DNA of 64,000 nucleotides from Agapanthus africanus (GCA_030015575.1 CM057351.1:3368001-3432000), one strand, 5' to 3'; counted from the stretch's first letter, positions 36,204-48,756 are shown. Notes: a model not told the origin generated them from the sequence alone. A program made the numbers and translations.

Positions 36204-37430
36204 ATTTTAAAAGCAGCAACGTTTACATACAAGCATTAGTGCCATTGTAATGTAAGCTTAATCCATCTGTTTACTCCATTGCAGCTCAGATTTACTGGGT
36301 TTTCAAGAAAGGTTGTGAACTATAAATTGGTTGGTTAGAAATTTTTAGCTTAGCCGGATGTGGCTTGGCCCTAGCTAACATACTTATCTTGTGCTTTTGA
36401 ATTTGTATACAGAATATGATAACGACCATATTTACAAGATTAAAGAAACTTAATAAAATAACCACTTAGTGTGGAAAGGAGCAGCCGCCGCTTTTGATAA
36501 ATTAATCGCTTAGGTTTGACTAGAATTCCTTAATGGTTAAGGTTTGCCTATGGAATTCTTGAAAGTTCCTGTAGCCTTAAAACCTAAGGAATTCATGAAG
36601 ATTCTAGTTATGACTATGCTTAAGGTCTTCTTGAAGGTTCATTTTGATGGAAATGAGCTTATAAAATAGACCTCATGGCCATGTTCTCTTAATTTTCTGA
36701 AGTAATAAAATAACCACCCATTTGATTAACTAAAGACAGTGAGGGAAACCAAATGCAAGCTATAAACATATGGCTTTATCATGCGCATGTATTATCTTTC
36801 ATGTCTCGTAAAGCTTAAAGCTTATAGAGGGTTGGCATGGAGGGTTTTGTGTGTGGATGATAATTGTGAAAGTAAACAATGGGTATAAGAGGCCATACAA
36901 ATAAAATTTTCGTCCATGCAGTCAAATGTCGGCTTTTGATCTAAGATCTGAATTGTTCATTTTAATCTTTATGTTCTAAAAATATAGACACATCGAATTT
37001 ATTTGACTTCCCATGCTCTTTACTCATCGGTCTTGTTTTATTATCAAAAAACCGTTTATTTTGGATCCTCTCAATGTAAATAGGAGTGTCAGAAATGAAT
37101 AAATTCGGTGTATCTATGTTTCGAGTCTCAAAGTCAACGTCAAAAGATGCGACGTATGAAGTAGGATGATACTGTTTGAAAAATGCCCAACCTACCGGGT
37201 TTGAAATCCTCTCACAATCTATGCAAGAAACAAACACCATGGGTCCATTTGTTTGGCATTAGTATTTAGACGTCATGGGTCTCACCGTTTTGTATCTTGG
37301 TAGATTTTTGTAGGATTTCAAGTTGGTAGGTAAAATATTACTCATATTGTTTTGTATGAAGTTGAAAAAGAAAAACCAAAAGATGATAAAAGAAATCCAA
37401 GGAAGAGAGAGTTATATGCCTGATGACATC
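36204..37430. other. Non-coding stretch with a 15-bp direct-repeat bracket
   Basis: No gene recognised. TAATAAAATAACCAC occurs exactly at 36451-36465 and 36703-36717 around about 237 bp, like a target duplication of a short inserted element. A 92-codon minus ORF at 36962-37240 has no recognisable feature. Confidence 0.4.
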
Positions 37431-38102
37431 CATCACATTTGAAGGGCGGTGACGTGAGTCGGATCACGTCAAGATATTACCTTCCGTAGATCTGCTGCAA
37501 GCGACGATGGACGGCTGAGATTGGGTTGGAGGTTGCCTCCTGAAGCGTGTGGATCTCAATCGGTTTGAGGTGGTTGAGGCCGAGCTACCTACAAGGAAGT
37601 CCCAGGGTGGTTGTACCACCGAGGACCCTCCGACGATCAAGTTAGACTGGATATCTGAGCAGAGTAACGGCCTAGTAAGGAAAGAATGGTTTACCTGAGT
37701 CGTCTGAAAAGAGGGGTTTATATAGTGGTGGCAACAGGCAGGAGAGCGTGAGAATCACGCCGGCCGTTACGCCCCTGACGTCACGCCCGCGTGATCGGCG
37801 GGATCCCGCATTAATGACGAGACAGGCTCGTTAATGGGGGATCGTGATGGCGTGGAACGCGGGACGTGGCCGGCGGATATCTCGCGCATGGCGAGATTCG
37901 CGGAGGCGAGGCGGATGCGCTTGCGATTGGTGCCTGTGATCAGTGCTGCGGGTTGGTCGGTGAGACCGAGGAAGATCAGCGCGGCGGGAGGCTCGGAGGC
38001 GAGCCGGGAGGGCGAGGAAGCTCGTCCCGAAGGATGGCTCGGAGGCGAGCCGGGAGGGCGAGGAAGCTCAACCCGAAGGAAGGCTCGGAGGCGAGCCGGA
38101 TG
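37431..38102 (-). repeat. Possible remnant of another LTR (Tat/Retand-like?)
   Basis: Composition changes to GC-rich. Phrases such as GAGGACCCTCCGACGATCAA and a minus-strand CTATATAAACC TATA-like box at about 37716-37728 remind me of LTRs of Tat-type gypsy elements. There is no second copy in the window to define ends. Plus ORFs here (37834-38364, 37866-38108) read through tandem repeats and into the G LTR and are not believable proteins. Confidence 0.3.
37990..38098. repeat. 46-bp GC-rich tandem repeat, ~2.4 copies
   Basis: Units begin GGCTCGGAGGCGAGCCGG at 37990, 38036 and 38082. Unit 1 has CTCGTCCCGAAGGAT where unit 2 has CTCAACCCGAAGGAA. The third unit is cut about four bases before the G LTR. 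Confidence 0.85.
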
Positions 38103-39466
38103 TGTTAGTTATATGTATGCCGTAGAGGCCATTATTGTATATATGATGTATATTATAGTGGATGCTTGGACATATATAGAGATGACTTTCTTGCTCGACA
38201 TAATAGTATGCTATCTGGTTACCTTTATCTTAACGTGTAGACTGGCATTTATACTGTCTATCTCTTACATGTTGATAAAGCCCTTAGGATGTATACTTGA
38301 CTACAAGGACTATGATGGAGATCATACTAGTGGGGCCAGGATAGTTCACAAATACATTCTTTAATTGTTCCTAGTCGAGGGAGTATCGAGACAGGGCATC
38401 GATATTCCAGAGTAGACTAGCGTATACGCTTCTTGACCCATATGATGGGCGATGGATGATCCCACATCCATTGGTGTTTGACATCAAAGATGGTATACAG
38501 GTGCTCAGTGGAGACTGGGTACACTGAACATGACTCGCCGAGAACTCCTATGTGGTAGTATACCTATCGTCAGATAGCAGTCCTCAGGTGACACTGGTAC
38601 ATGTTAGTCTGTATACCCGAGATCGTCATAGAGTCTTGTGTGGCTCCCACTGTGCTTTGATTTACTCCCTACCACGCTCAAGAGGAGTTGTGCAAACAGG
38701 TGGATTTTGGGTACAGTCCCGAGTCACATGGAGGTAATGAGCGATAGGAGGGGTTTCGTCTCTCCCGGTATTGAGGGTTGATGTTGCGTTATACTCGATT
38801 GGCTATAACTGGAAGTTCCTGGCCATGGCTGCTGCCGAGATTTACTGATAAGTGTTATCAGTAGTTTCTCGAACCGTTATAGGCAAGACATCGGCATGAC
38901 TTATCACGTTACTGGGGTCTGACAATTTCCACCCCTAGACATGATATGCGACATATCGGACGAAGAGACCGGACTGTACGGTAGTGTTACTGATAGGGTT
39001 CATGGAGACTATGGACAGGCTTGCTTGTTGATCTTCATATCGCTCAATACCCGGGTAGTCGTTACGTCCAGCTAGTACCGCTAACGGCTTGTAGGTGACT
39101 GATGTGATCATCACCTACTGCTGGAGTATTGACGAGTCTTTAGATTCCCACATAGAAGTTCCTTGGTTCAAGCGAAACAGAGTAGGACACATATGTGATA
39201 TGTGTGTGGGCCTGATTAAATACGTGTATGTGATACCGTATTGTAATCTGGCAGTCATTTGTTATCGGTTCGCTTATATGTGATATAACCAGATTGTCGA
39301 ATCAAGTGTTGATTTGATAATGTGATGTAAAGATAAATGATATTAGTCGGTCATATGTGATATAACCGGATTATTAAATCAAGTGTTGATTTAATAATGT
39401 GATATATATATTATATGTGATATAATTATATCTTAACTAATATCATTAGTTCACTAATTATTCTTC

Positions 39467-39528
<62 letters not shown>

Positions 39529-39733
39529 GAAGCATGATATTTATATTTCTATTTTGTGAAAATCGAAATGAGGTGTAAAGTGGAAGCATGGTTGCAAGCA
39601 TGGGATTTTCTTTTGTTTATTCATCTTGACACACTATTCAAGCATGGTTGCAATTTTATATTGCATAATTCCATGCTTTAATGAGTGAGGGGTCAAGTGT
39701 TGCCATTCATTCTAACTCATTCTCAACACTTAG
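38103..39733 (+). repeat. 5' LTR of element G, first piece
   Basis: Starts TGTTAGTTATATGTATGCC, the A/D-type LTR start, and follows the A 3' LTR for about 1.6 kb until cut by F at 39734. Contains a TA-rich palindrome at 39463-39532. No gene. Confidence 0.88.
39463..39532. repeat. (TA)n run flanked by inverted CTTCATTA/TAATGAAG
   Basis: The 70-bp stretch is a perfect palindrome of CTTCAT, alternating TA and ATGAAG. It is likely to extrude as a cruciform or hairpin and prone to length change. Confidence 0.85.
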
Positions 39734-41352
39734 TGTTCGGCACGATTTGTTACATTTTAATACCACCTATTTTCTATCATTTTATCAATAAACAGTGTTA
39801 TTTAATCCATGTCTGCTCATTTATATAGGTTTCAGGTATGCAAACAAACACACTGGATATGATACACAACATGCACAGAAATGGCGGTTTTTAGCTGATA
39901 CTGCAAATAGGGCAGAGTACGGATCAAGATTTAAGAGAGTTTGAAACAAAGACCGAGTATGACCAAGTGTGAACATGTGTGAACACGGATTTGACAAAAA
40001 TACACAAGTCTATTCTCTGTTCATCATCCCAGAATTCACCCATTTGCAAATTAAATAAAATTGCAATCACTGAGAGATAGTCAAGTGAGTAGGTGACTAA
40101 TGTCAAAAGGTGGGCCCCAGATGCTATAATCAGGCCGCAGATTTATCCTATATGGCCGCAATTTGCGGCCATATCCTTGAAGAAATTGTCAATCTCAGTA
40201 TGGTGGGTCCCTAGTGGTTGTATAAGTCCAGTGGTGTATGCTACTTCTGATGTTGAAACTTCTATAAATAGCAGATCAGTTTATGAGAGATGGATAACTT
40301 TTGCACTACTTGTAATTATTTTGATAGAATTCTTGTAGCTTTTTGGATTAAATTGAGTTCTTTGCCTTCCTCTGGTCTTGCAACCTCTATTTTTGAGCTT
40401 GCAAGATTAAATTTTGGTAGTTGAACTCATTTGCTTGTATTTGGATACCATTGCAATAAAATTTTCATTGAAGTTCAAGTTTGATTCTTGTGTCTCTTAT
40501 CTATTTCATTGTATTTTATAATTTTTCAGATTTGCTTTAATTATACGATGTGTGAGTAGTCTTGTGCTTAGGTTATGGGGAGGTAGGTTGTTGAATGGCT
40601 TGCCTTCCGTCCCCTCATTCTTGATTCTTAATTTAATTGCACTTCTTTTCTTAATATTTGCAATATTATTATGTTTTGCTTTATAGAATATATTGTTTTG
40701 AATGGTTGCAATTCAACCTTTAACATATATTCTATTACTTCTTTACATTTTAATGTTGTTATATTAAGAATTGAAGTTGAAGGGGACATGAAATTTAGCT
40801 AAGCGTGTTAAACTAGCTAGATAGAACATGTAGCAATAAAAGCACATGTTCTATGCTTGCTGAACTCACTTAGCTCATTTCATGTTCAATTCATCTTAGA
40901 ACCTTATATTTTTAGTTTCTTTTTAACCTAATTGGATATCGTATCCTAAACCGACACGTTGTTATCGGGATAGATGCGGTATGCTTTGTTAAGTCAATTA
41001 GAAACTAGAAATGGACTTTGAATCAAGAATGAGAGTTGGGGGTAACGCCATAACTCAATTTACCTAACCCAAGCTTAAGTTTCTCCCCAAATATCAATTT
41101 ATTGCTTCATTATTTAATTTGTATAAAACGTGACAAAATCAACTCAAAACTTTTGTTTCATAACTCAAAATTGATGTCGTGATATCCACTCCTTGTGGTT
41201 CGACCCGTGCTTGCCGACTTGCTTCAACGCACCGTACACTTGCGGTATTTTTAAACTCGATACTCACATCGTGCACTATTTTCACCAACAAAACCGACAT
41301 ATCCGATATTGACCATATCCTTTCAAAAGCACGACACCGTGAGTTTTGAACA
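39734..41352 (+). repeat. 5' LTR of element F
   Basis: Highly similar to 61819-63435. Contains a palindrome centred on GGCCGCAATTTGCGGCC (40150-40174, 12-bp arms). No gene; the ORF at 40093-40338 is chance. Confidence 0.92.
40150..40174. repeat. 12-bp-arm palindrome in F LTR
   Basis: ATAT + GGCCGCAATTTGCGGCC + ATAT with a one-base centre. The same palindrome is at 62235-62259 and a shorter form at 41624-41642. Confidence 0.85.
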
Positions 41353-41358
41353 AGTTTT

Positions 41359-41376
41359 TGGCGTCGTTACCGGGGA
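41359..41376 (+). other. Primer-binding site, element F (tRNA-Asp type)
   Basis: TGGCGTCGTTACCGGGGA, six bases after the LTR. This is the Athila/Tat-type site with two transitions from the usual form; assignment to tRNA-Asp is from general knowledge. Confidence 0.72.
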
Positions 41377-42720
41377 GTGGCAACACCACGAAGTTATTTT
41401 GAGTTATCTCTGTATATACTTTGTATAAAAACAAACAAAAATAAAAAAACACACAAAAAACACCACAAATATCTGACTTTTGCTCTCTGTGTTTCTGTTC
41501 TTCTGTTGATATGATTGTTCTAAAAATATTTTGCATATAGAAAGGGGACACTAACAGAACTAAATGAAGACACAAAGAAAATGGTGCAAAAATACCACAA
41601 ACTGGCCGCAATTTTAACCACTTAGGCCGCAATTTGCGGCCTCACTGTAGTATTTTGCTCCAATTTTTCTGTTACTTCTCTATATTTCTGTTATTAATCC
41701 ATTTTTATATGCAAAATTTTATAATTATGTATCTACAGAACTTTGGCCATAGATATCGTATTGTGCACTAAATATCGTATTTTTTCAACAATTCCTGATT
41801 TCGACGAAAGTACGAACTACGATCGTGCGGAGCTAAAAGCAGAATTCTGGAACAAGGCGTTAAGAAGTTAACAGTGCCAAAGATCCGGGTAGATCGACCC
41901 GAGCAAGCGAACACTCAAGCAATCACGGATCACGCTAACGGGAGTTTCTAAACTCAAAAATTTAAGGTACGCACATTTCCTAACACCTTCTCCTCAAATC
42001 CGACGCTCCAATACTTCAATTTTCTGCAGGATTTCTATTGCAAACTCCGCTACACAAGTGCCAAAGAAAACTAACCGTATTTTTTGCAGCGCGCCGCTTA
42101 TAACATAAAAAAACAATTGATTGATGATTTGAACAACTTTCATTGTTTGCGCATTGCATAAATTTAATACGGACTTAAGGGCAAAGAACCCCAACAAGAT
42201 GCGGTAAGGGATTTTATCACCCTTCTCCGTGGCCCACAAACCACAAAGAACGAGCATTTTCACACCCTCATTAACTTTAAAAGAATTTAGACTTTCAGCC
42301 TCTAAGGACTTCGCGCTCACTATGGAAAGTTAAGTGTATTTCGAACACCGCCCATCGGTATATTGTTCAAGAAGTGTCTAGGAAAGTGTGAAAGGCGCAA
42401 CCACCGAAAGAGAGAAGGTTATTCTAATTAAGGAATCTCGCGAAAGCAAGGGAAAACCTCCCTTCCTCTCTGCACTTACCTGGCTTCTCGATCAGTCTAT
42501 TTTGGACCCGTTTCGAGGTACATTTTTACTTTACAAAGCAAGTTTTTTTTAGCAGGTCTAGTTGACCTAGGTAATCCTAGACTGTTTAGGTATGTGCAGT
42601 GTGTCTTGTTTGTGTTCATGTTATATCTTTTTGTGTGATATTTGTGGTTGTGAATATTTTGGTTAAACAACGTTTTTTCTTCCATTTTCTCAGTCTTCCC
42701 CTACCACTTCCGGATAATGC
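41377..42720 (+). other. Leader of element F
   Basis: About 1.34 kb before gag with no plus-strand ORF of note. Contains the palindrome at 41624-41642 and a 108-codon antisense ORF (41994-42320, minus) of ordinary coding look but unknown identity. Confidence 0.65.
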
Positions 42721-44298
42721 ATGTCATCCTGGACTAGACATTCACAATCTCGATTAGTCCGGTTTGTGACTGTATCTTCCGACTCTTCTACATCTTCTGA
42801 TTCCTCGGAACCTTCCGAGACCCTCTTACCTTCTGCCTCATCGGAGCCGTCCAATCTTACACTTCTTTTACCTTCATCTTCTTCTCCTACACCACCGATA
42901 ATGACGGAGCAAACGATCGTTGAGCAACAAGAAGCGGCGCTACAGGACAGATGCTACCCACAACGTTCATCCCTTCCTTCATGCCTAGTGTTGACCACCA
43001 TTGCGGCAAACAACTATGAAATCAAGCCGCAATTCATACCACTACTCCCTAAATTCCACGGACTCGAGTCCGAGGATGCTTACTTATTAATCAGTGAATT
43101 TGAAGGAGTGTGTGCTATGATGAAGATTCACGGAGTGGGTGAGGATTTCGTTAAGCTCAAATTCATTTCCTTTGCGCTTAAGGATAATGCGAAAAGTTGG
43201 TTAAACAGTTTTCCAGCTAGATCAATCACGACATGGGACGACTTTGTGAAAGTTTTTCTAAATTTTTTTTACCCTATTCACAAAACCGTGCGAATTCGAA
43301 ATGAACTCCACAATTTCAAACAAAAAGAGGGCGAAATTTTTTGGAAATGCTTAGAAAGATTTAAAGACATCTTAATCAAATGTCCCCATCACGGATTAGA
43401 ACAGTGGAGGTTGTGTCAGATTGTCTATAAAGGTTTAAACTCCAGTTCGCGTATGATGTTAGAATCCATGTGTCAGTGCAAATTCCTGAGCTATGGTGCT
43501 AAGGACGCATGGAACTTTTTTGAAGAACTGGCTGACAAGACCATCCAGTGGGAGAGTGTGAGTGAGAAACCATCTGTGACTAGGAGCGGTGCACACATAG
43601 TTGACACCTCTATAGCCGCCGAAGCAAAAATCGCCGCTCTTGTACGGCGAATGGAAGCTTTAGAGAGCAAAAATTCACCGCTACCGGTCAATCAAATTTC
43701 TCCGATTTTGTGCGCTAACTGTCAGCATCCTAGACACATAACGGAAGAATGTCCATTTCTCGTTGGGTCCCAGGGACCTGAAAACGTTAATGCGCTGTAT
43801 CAAAACCTGCGTCCCAGGAACGACCCCTTTGCATTGACGTACAACCTTGGTTGGAAGAATCATCCCAATTTTGCTTGGAATCAGACACCTTTTCAAAACA
43901 ACAATTCAACCCCGCCTTTCCAGCAATTTCAAAATTCAAATTTTCAAAACCAGAAATTGGGATACTTAACCAACCAGCCCCAACAGCCCGAACAGCCGAA
44001 TCAGCACAACCCAACCTTTACACCCTCTGGGTTCGTCTAAGACGACAAGAGGGTGTCATCCATTGAAAAAGGGTTGGAAGCTTTGATTAAAACTTCTGCA
44101 CAGACTTCATCTAGTCTGGCTACTTTTATGCAAACATCCTGTCAGTTGCATAGCGCTAACACTCAAGCAATAGCCAGACTAGAAATCCAAATCAGTCAAC
44201 TGGCTGCAGCAGTTAATGACTGTGAAAAGGGAACATTTCCCTCTCAACCCGTGATGAATCCAAGAGAGCAGAGAAACAACAACGCTCATATTGTTTAG
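42721..44298 (+). pseudogene. Athila-like gag, element F
   Basis: Structural particle protein. An ORF of 439 codons starts at 42721 after a Ser-rich N-terminus. The Retrotrans_gag core spans about residues 100-280 (LPKFHGLESEDAY, FALKDNAKSWLNS, WDDFVKVFLNFFYP). A CCHC knuckle, CANCQHPRHITEEC, lies at about residues 331-344, followed by a Gln/Asn/Pro-rich tail. A TAA at 44038-44040 breaks the frame. The same frame continues with VSSIEKGLEALIKT to a TAG at 44296-44298 and on towards protease. In relatives gag and pol form one long frame, so these stops are damage. Up to 44038 the ORF is long enough to make a near-complete gag. Confidence 0.88.
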
Positions 44299-47200
44299 CA
44301 GAACAATATTGAGAATGCGAACGCCGTCACCGTCCTTAGATTAGGACGGACGATTGACAACAAGGTTGTCAACCCCAACGGTTCATCCAAACGTGCGGTT
44401 GACAGTTTACCAGCATGTATCTCATCTTCTGTTCCTCATTAAGATCCGTCATCATCTTCATCACCTTCTTCTTCTTCTTTCTCGTCGTTGTCTGCCATAC
44501 CTCCTTCAAAGCAGCTTGAGAATTCGCCGCAAGACCACCCTGATGATCCAGCAAGAACATTCCCGCTTTCTGCACCTGTTCCATCTGCAGCTTCTCCAAA
44601 CTTAGTGTTTGAATCCAAGGCTCCCTATCCTAATAAGTTGAAATCGAAGAAGCCTTCTGCAAATATGGAAAAGGTGTTAGAAGTTTTCAAACGCTGTGAA
44701 GTCAACATTCTTTTGTTGGACGTGGTTCAACAAGTTCCGGCGTATGCAAAATTTCTGAAGGACCTGTGCACACAAAAACGACGAACAAATGTGCCCAAAA
44801 CTGTCTTCTTGGCCGCTACTCTGAGCGATGTCTTGTCCAAATCCATTCCGGTGAAATATAAGGACCCAGGCTGTCCGACTATTTCTTGCACTATCGGGGA
44901 CAAACAAATCAACCGTGCCTTATTAGACTCAGGGGCAAGCGTAAACCTCCTCCCCTACTCAGTTTACAAACAACTGGGATTGGGAGAATTCAAGCCGACC
45001 AGAGTGACTCTGCAACTGGCAGATCGATCAACGAAAGTACCTAGGAGAGAAATCGATGATGTTCTAATCAAGGTCGAGGAATTCATATTCCATGTAGATT
45101 TCATTGTATTGGAGACCGAGCCTGTCACCAATCCCAGCGGTCAAATTCCAGTCATACTGGGACGGCCTTTCCTAGCCACATCCAACGCGTTGATCAACTA
45201 TCGTAATGGATCCATGAAACTCTCATTTGGAAACATGACAGTTGACCTCAACATCTTCACGCTAGGAAACCAAGCAAGCGAGAAACACGATGACACTTTT
45301 GAAGTCAACACTGTATACGATATGTCTGAGGAGGGGACATTTGACTTCAAAAATGAGTGTCTTAAAGAAACATTTGAAGAACTGTTTTATGAGGAGCTTC
45401 TTTTCCTTGAGAAGCTATGTCCTGAACAGGCTTCCTACGCACACTAGGGCCCCCAATTTGAACCACTTCGTAATGAACCGGCCCCTGAAGTGTGACCATC
45501 TGTGGAGGAGCCACCAAAACTCGACCTCAAAGTTCTTCCTGACCACCTCAAGTATGCGTACTTGGGAAATAATGAAACGCTTCCAGTAATAATTGCAAAC
45601 GATCTTGCGCCTGAGCAAGAGTTGGCCCTCATGGACATTCTGATAAAGAACATGGAAGCGATTGGGTAGTCAATGGCTGATATCAAAGGAATTTTGCCCT
45701 TCTATCTGCCAGTACAGAATCCATATGACTGATGATTCCAAACCCTTCAAGGATCCTCAACGTCGGCTTAACCCGGTAATGAAAGAAGCGGTAAGGAAGG
45801 AAATGTTGAAGTGTCGGGACAATGGGATCATCTATCCCATATCTGATAGCAAATGGGTGAGCCCCATTCACGTGGTACCAAAGAAATCGGGACTCACTGT
45901 AATCACGAATGAAGCAAACGAGCTAATCCCAATCCGCACACAAACGAGATAGAGAGTCTGTATTTATTACAGAAAGCTCAACGCAGCCACTCGCAAGGAT
46001 CATTTCCCGCTGCCCTTCATTGATCAAATGCTTGAACGCCTAGCCGGACACGCCTACTATTATTTCTTAGATGGGTATTTCGGCTACAATCAAATCCCGA
46101 TTAATCCAGAAGATCAGGACAAAACAACCTTCAGTTGTCCTTTTGGTACCTTCGCCTACCGTTGCATGCCCTTTGGGTTGTGCAATGCACCTGCAACATT
46201 TCAGCGGTGCATGATGAGCATCTTTTCTGATATGGTAGAGCGATTCTTAGAAGTTTTCATGGAAGATTTCTCCGTCTTTGGAGATTCATTTTCTGAGTGT
46301 TTTAGGCACTTTGAGTTAGTCATGTTACGACGCAAAGAAAAACACCTCACACTCAACTAGGAGAAGTGTCATTTCACGGTTAAACACGGCATCGTGTTAG
46401 GCCATATCAATTCTGAAAAAGGTATTGAAGTCAATAAGGCAAAAATCGACGTCATTTCAAGCCTCCCACCTCCACAGACTGTCCGTGACATTAGGGCGTT
46501 CTTAGGCCAAGCCGGTTTTTACAGACGTTTCATCAAGGATTTTAGCAAACTGGCTAGACCCTTGACTTCTTTGCTGGATAAAGAAACTCTTTTTGATTTT
46601 AACTCTGAGTCCCTTCATGCGTTCAAGCTTATGAAGCCGGAACTCACTTCTGCTCCGATTTTAAGTGCACCAGACTGGAATGAACCTTTTGAGCTAATGT
46701 GCGACGCTTCTGACTTTGCGATAGGTGCTGTCTTAGGACAACGATTTGAAAAGAAGCCGCATGTTATCCATTACGCGAGCAGGACGTTGAATGACGCACA
46801 GCTAAATTACACCACCACAGAAAAAGAATTCTTAGCTGTTGTGTACGCGCTTGAGAAATTCCGTCCTTACTTGATCGGAACCCACGTTACTATTTACACC
46901 GATCATTCTGTGCTTAAACACCTCTTTGCAAGAAAGGATGCCAAGGACAGATTGATACGTTGGATTCTCCTTCTTCAAGAATTTGACTTAACCATCAAAG
47001 AAAAGAAGGGAACCGACAACGTTGTAGCCGATCATTTGTCTCGCTTGCCAAATGCACCAACAGAAGAAATTCCAATCAATGAGCAGTTTCCTGATGAACA
47101 ACTTCTCTCTGTATCAGTCGAACCCTGGTTCGCTAATATCGTGAACTTTCTAGTCACCGGAGAAACACCGTCTTTTTGGTCGAATCAGGACAAGTCTAAA

Positions 47201-48418
47201 TTTTTCTCTCATGTCAAATTCTTTTATTGGGATGAGCCATACTTGTTCAAGTACTGTCCTGATCAGATTATTAGACGGTGCATCTCTAACTCTGAAACGA
47301 AAAGTGTTCTGTCTTTTTGTCATGATCAAGCTTGTGGGGGCCATTTTGGACCCAGAAAGACGGCTGAAAAGGTTTTACAAAGTGGCTTCTACTGGCCGAC
47401 GCTTTTTAAGGATGCTTTTGAATATTGCAAAACCTGTAGCTACTGCCAGCACATGGGAAAGATTGGAAAACGGGATCAGATTCCCCTACAATCCATCCTG
47501 ATTGTGGAAATTTTCGACGTCTGGGGTATCAATTTCATGGGGTCATTCCCAAACTCTTTTGAGAATTTATACATTTTGCTGGCTGTGGACTATGTGTCCA
47601 AATGGGTGGAGGTTGTCCCTTGTCGAACCAACGATAGCAAGGTTGTCGTAAATTTTTAAAAGTGAATATCTTTTCTCGGTTCGGTACGCCTCGCACCATC
47701 ATCAGTGATAACGGAACGCATTTTTGCAACCGATCTTTCAAAGCACTGATGAAAAAGTACTCCATCAGCCACAAACTGTCAACACCCTACCATCCTCAGA
47801 CTTGCGGTCAGGTCGAAGTCTCCAATAGACAGATTAAACAGATTTTGGAAAAGACTGTCAGCCACCACCGCAAGGATTGGTCATTGAAGTTAAATGACGC
47901 GCTTTGGGCATTTCACACCGCCTTCAAAACAAATGTTGGTATGTCCCCATACCGACTCATCTTTGGAAAAGCGTGTCATTTGCCTGTTGAATTGGAACAT
48001 CGCACATTCTGGGTAATCAAATAGCTCAATGTCGACCTAGAAAAGGCCGGTGAGGCTCGAAAACTTCAATTGAATGAGCTTGACGAGATACGCAATGACG
48101 CGTATGAGAACGCCAAAATGTACAAAGAAAAGACGAAAGTTTTTCACGACAAGACGATTCTCCGAAAAACGTTCACTGTAGGACAAAAGGTTCTGCTTTA
48201 CGATTCCAGGCTTCATATGTTCCCAAGAAAATTGAAGTCACGTTGGACAGGACCGTTTATTGTGCGCACCGTCTTTCCGCACGATGCAGTTAACATTAAA
48301 GATCAGCACTCTGGCAACACTTTCAAAGTTTAATGGCCAACGACTGATGCCATTCTTAGAATTGCCTGTGGAAACGGGGGAGCTCATGTTTTTACATGAG
48401 CCACGTTATATCGATTAA
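44299..48418 (+). pseudogene. Athila-like pol: protease, RT, RNase H, integrase
   Basis: Domains in order: protease (44488-45447, ALLDSGASVNLLPYS, Asp at about 44928); RT (45770-46560) with FLDGYFGYNQI and, at the catalytic box, VFMEDFSVFG (46253-46282), where the first Asp is Glu; RNase H (46690-47050) with [23 protein letters not shown] and DHLSRL; integrase HHCC zinc part (47317-47450), then GINFMGS (the first catalytic Asp is Asn, 47531-47533), ISDNGTHF (Asp 47707-47709) and GQVEVSNRQ (Glu 47815-47817). Stops include 45445, 45949, 46358 and 48022. Frame changes occur near 45690, 47655 and 48330; after the last one the C-terminus runs to TAA at 48416-48418. Not functional. Confidence 0.9.
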
Positions 48419-48756
48419 ATCACGTCCCCAAGTTGTCTTTCCTGTATATACCTTTTGAGTTTTTTGTAATTATTTGTTTTTTTATATTATTTATCTTTGT
48501 AGGGGGTTGTTTTTACAAATTACCCTTTCTATACTGACCCAACCCAACCCGAGCCTCTCTTCTGTTTTTCCCAAAACCCTACAACTCTCTCCTCCAAAAT
48601 AATCATCACACCAAATATCCGACCCGATCTCCAAGAACAGGCTGCCGGAACAAATTGCGGCCCGATCTTCTCTGTTGCCACAAATTCTCTTCTCCCTGTA
48701 AGAAGTTCTTCTCTCCTTGTTTAAATTTCTGTGAAAAATTTCAGTTTAGATCTGAA
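48419..48756 (+). other. Spacer between pol and third ORF of F
   Basis: T-rich stretch, then ACCCAACCCAACCCGAGCC and CAAATTGCGGCCCGATC. Could carry a splice acceptor for the downstream ORF, but no strong candidate stands out. Confidence 0.45.

Noticed and set aside
37834..38364. 176-codon plus ORF
   Set aside because: It translates a GC-rich tandem repeat and then runs into the start of the G LTR, so it cannot be one protein.
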